Shown here piece after piece: positions 5,752 through 6,359 of a stretch of DNA of 6,359 nt. A program made the translations under genes and the position numbers. The notes under the pieces are model-generated. The model did no database searches. It saw nothing but the letters and a program-made list of their open reading frames with translations, and was not told the DNA's origin. The DNA comes from Pseudomonadota bacterium (GTDB taxonomy: Bacteria > Desulfobacterota > DSM-4660 > Desulfatiglandales > B25-G16). The stretch spans positions 1 to 6,359 of the forward strand of contig DAOVRY010000051.1 in the NCBI GenBank assembly GCA_030633645.1, in the 5' to 3' direction. Position 1 is the stretch's first letter, and every line of letters begins with the position of its first letter.

Positions 5752-5857
5752 CTTTCAAAAACAGCCATGATCTCCTTTAGAACGTGAACGATTACTCACT
5801 ATGGTTGGTGCCAACACTTTTGAACGATACCGAAAAATTACAGGAAAAGAGAGGATT

Positions 5858-6208
5858 ATGGGTAGGATAGGTGATGTTGTACTGATATATTTTAGGGATA
5901 AGCCGACCTTTTTCGCAAGGATTGAGTCCATTGAGCCTGATATAAAAAAGGATTGGTTTATAGTAAAATTTTTGATTTTGGCAATTCCCCTGAGAACTGT
6001 GATCTGGATTTTGAGGGAAGAGTATATAAATGGAGTGCCATTTACCATGGAGGGGAATTCGGTGAGGATTGAGGCTGTAAATCCTCTTCCTGCTGAATTA
6101 GATTCTGAGGATAAAAAAAAGAGGGCGCGTCAAAAGGAATCAGCTCATCAAGGAGGAAAGGTAATTCCATTTGGAAAACCAAAAAAGGGCGACAGAAAAG
6201 TCACATAA
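5858..6208 (+). CDS. Conserved-looking hypothetical protein, 116 residues
   Basis: This protein begins MGRIGDVVLIYFRDKPTFFA and has two parts: a strand-rich N-terminal domain (about 1-73, with DWFIVKFLILAIPLRTVIWIL at 32-52 followed by REEYINGVPFTM) and a short, highly charged tail (about 80-116, many Lys and Arg, containing GGKVIPFGKPKK). The hydrophobic stretch alternates as beta strands and contains charged residues, so it is not a clear membrane helix. I remember similar unnamed proteins in Desulfobacterota, but no function is known. The ATG at 5858 is preferred: GAGAGG (5849-5854) lies just upstream, whereas the in-frame ATG at 5801 has no ribosome binding site and would add 19 residues encoded largely by the 18-bp inverted repeat. 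The basic tail could suit nucleic-acid or protein binding, but this is only a guess. Confidence 0.75.
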   Translation: MGRIGDVVLIYFRDKPTFFARIESIEPDIKKDWFIVKFLILAIPLRTVIWILREEYINGVPFTMEGNSVRIEAVNPLPAELDSEDKKKRARQKESAHQGGKVIPFGKPKKGDRKVT

Positions 6209-6359
6209 TAAGGGGCTGTTGCCGAAATCCCTTTTCGCTTGGTCTAAAACGTTTTTTGACAAATCTAAGGCTCCCTCCAGGCTATGTCAAAACTCGCCTT
6301 TAGGGCAGGGCCACGTCATAGTGAAACCTAATCTATTGAGTTTTAAGCTTCTTGCAGGG
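6209..6359. other. Non-coding tail with small inverted repeats
   Basis: No gene is visible in the last 151 bp. cgaaa (6223-6227) and tttcg (6233-6237) make a small hairpin just after the hypothetical gene. aaaacgtttt (6246-6255) is a perfect palindrome running into a T stretch and could help end transcription. ttttgaca (6254-6261) and tgtcaaaa (6285-6292) form an 8-bp inverted repeat around a 23-bp loop. The region continues past the window edge, so it may belong to the upstream part of the next locus. Confidence 0.5.

Larger units (their letters stand above)
5484..5830. mobile_element. Possible MITE-like element with 18-bp terminal inverted repeats
   Basis: Perfect 18-bp inverted repeats, gtatcgttcaaaagtgtt (5484-5501) and its exact reverse complement (5813-5830), bound a 347-bp block with no transposase and no convincing protein. 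The core octamer ATCGTTCA occurs once at the left end (5486-5493) and twice in inverted form at the right (5785-5792 and 5821-5828), like sub-terminal binding sites. Inside are the long hairpin at 5571-5713 and the GC-rich palindrome at 5711-5751. No convincing target-site duplication is visible outside the ends, which weakens the mobile-element reading. It may instead be an old insertion or a pair of distant operator sites. Confidence 0.45.

Noticed and set aside
5711..5760. GC-rich palindrome as an intrinsic terminator
   Set aside because: No T run follows on the + strand, and on the - strand the run comes several bases after the stem, so the terminator pattern is not met.

Overview
The window is chromosomal-looking DNA of moderate GC with five confidently recognisable protein genes, one conserved-looking hypothetical gene, and unusually repeat-rich spaces between them. 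There are no rRNA, tRNA, phage or transposase genes. The style of the proteins (a bacterial TGS-domain GTPase beginning MPANLP, a short protein beginning MGRIGDVV, a UbiE-type methyltransferase) and the short-repeat-laden intergenic DNA suggest a Desulfobacterota (former Deltaproteobacteria) anaerobe. This is inference from memory of family members, not a computed placement.

Left part (1-3861), all on the + strand: a DUF429 protein (30-848), a metallo-beta-lactamase-fold hydrolase (1216-1941), a class I SAM-dependent methyltransferase (2135-2776), and a DRG/Obg-like GTPase with a C-terminal TGS domain that starts at a TTG codon (2875-3861). The gaps of 367, 193 and 98 bp contain a 15-bp perfect inverted repeat (1025-1095), tandem 7-mer and 9-mer repeats (2009-2036, 2076-2111) and a possible leader hairpin. 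No terminator is obvious. The genes share orientation but no evident common pathway.

Middle (3862-5240): a 410-bp convergent spacer with several hairpins, one of which resembles a single type I-E CRISPR repeat, followed by a nitrilase on the - strand (4272-5240) with a complete Glu-Lys-Cys triad. Its promoter is a near-consensus sigma-70 site (TTGACA, 17 bp, TATAGT) at 5362-5390.

Right part (5391-6359): a second sigma-70-like promoter on the + strand (5433-5462) diverges from the nitrilase promoter and fires into a 347-bp block bounded by perfect 18-bp inverted repeats (5484-5501 and 5813-5830). Inside this block lies a long concentric hairpin (5571-5713), an internal 8-T run, and a separate GC-rich palindrome (5711-5751). 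It encodes no convincing protein. It looks like a MITE-like non-autonomous element or a structured RNA locus and is the most interesting part of the window. Its right end abuts the 116-residue hypothetical gene (5858-6208), and the window closes with non-coding DNA holding another small inverted repeat.
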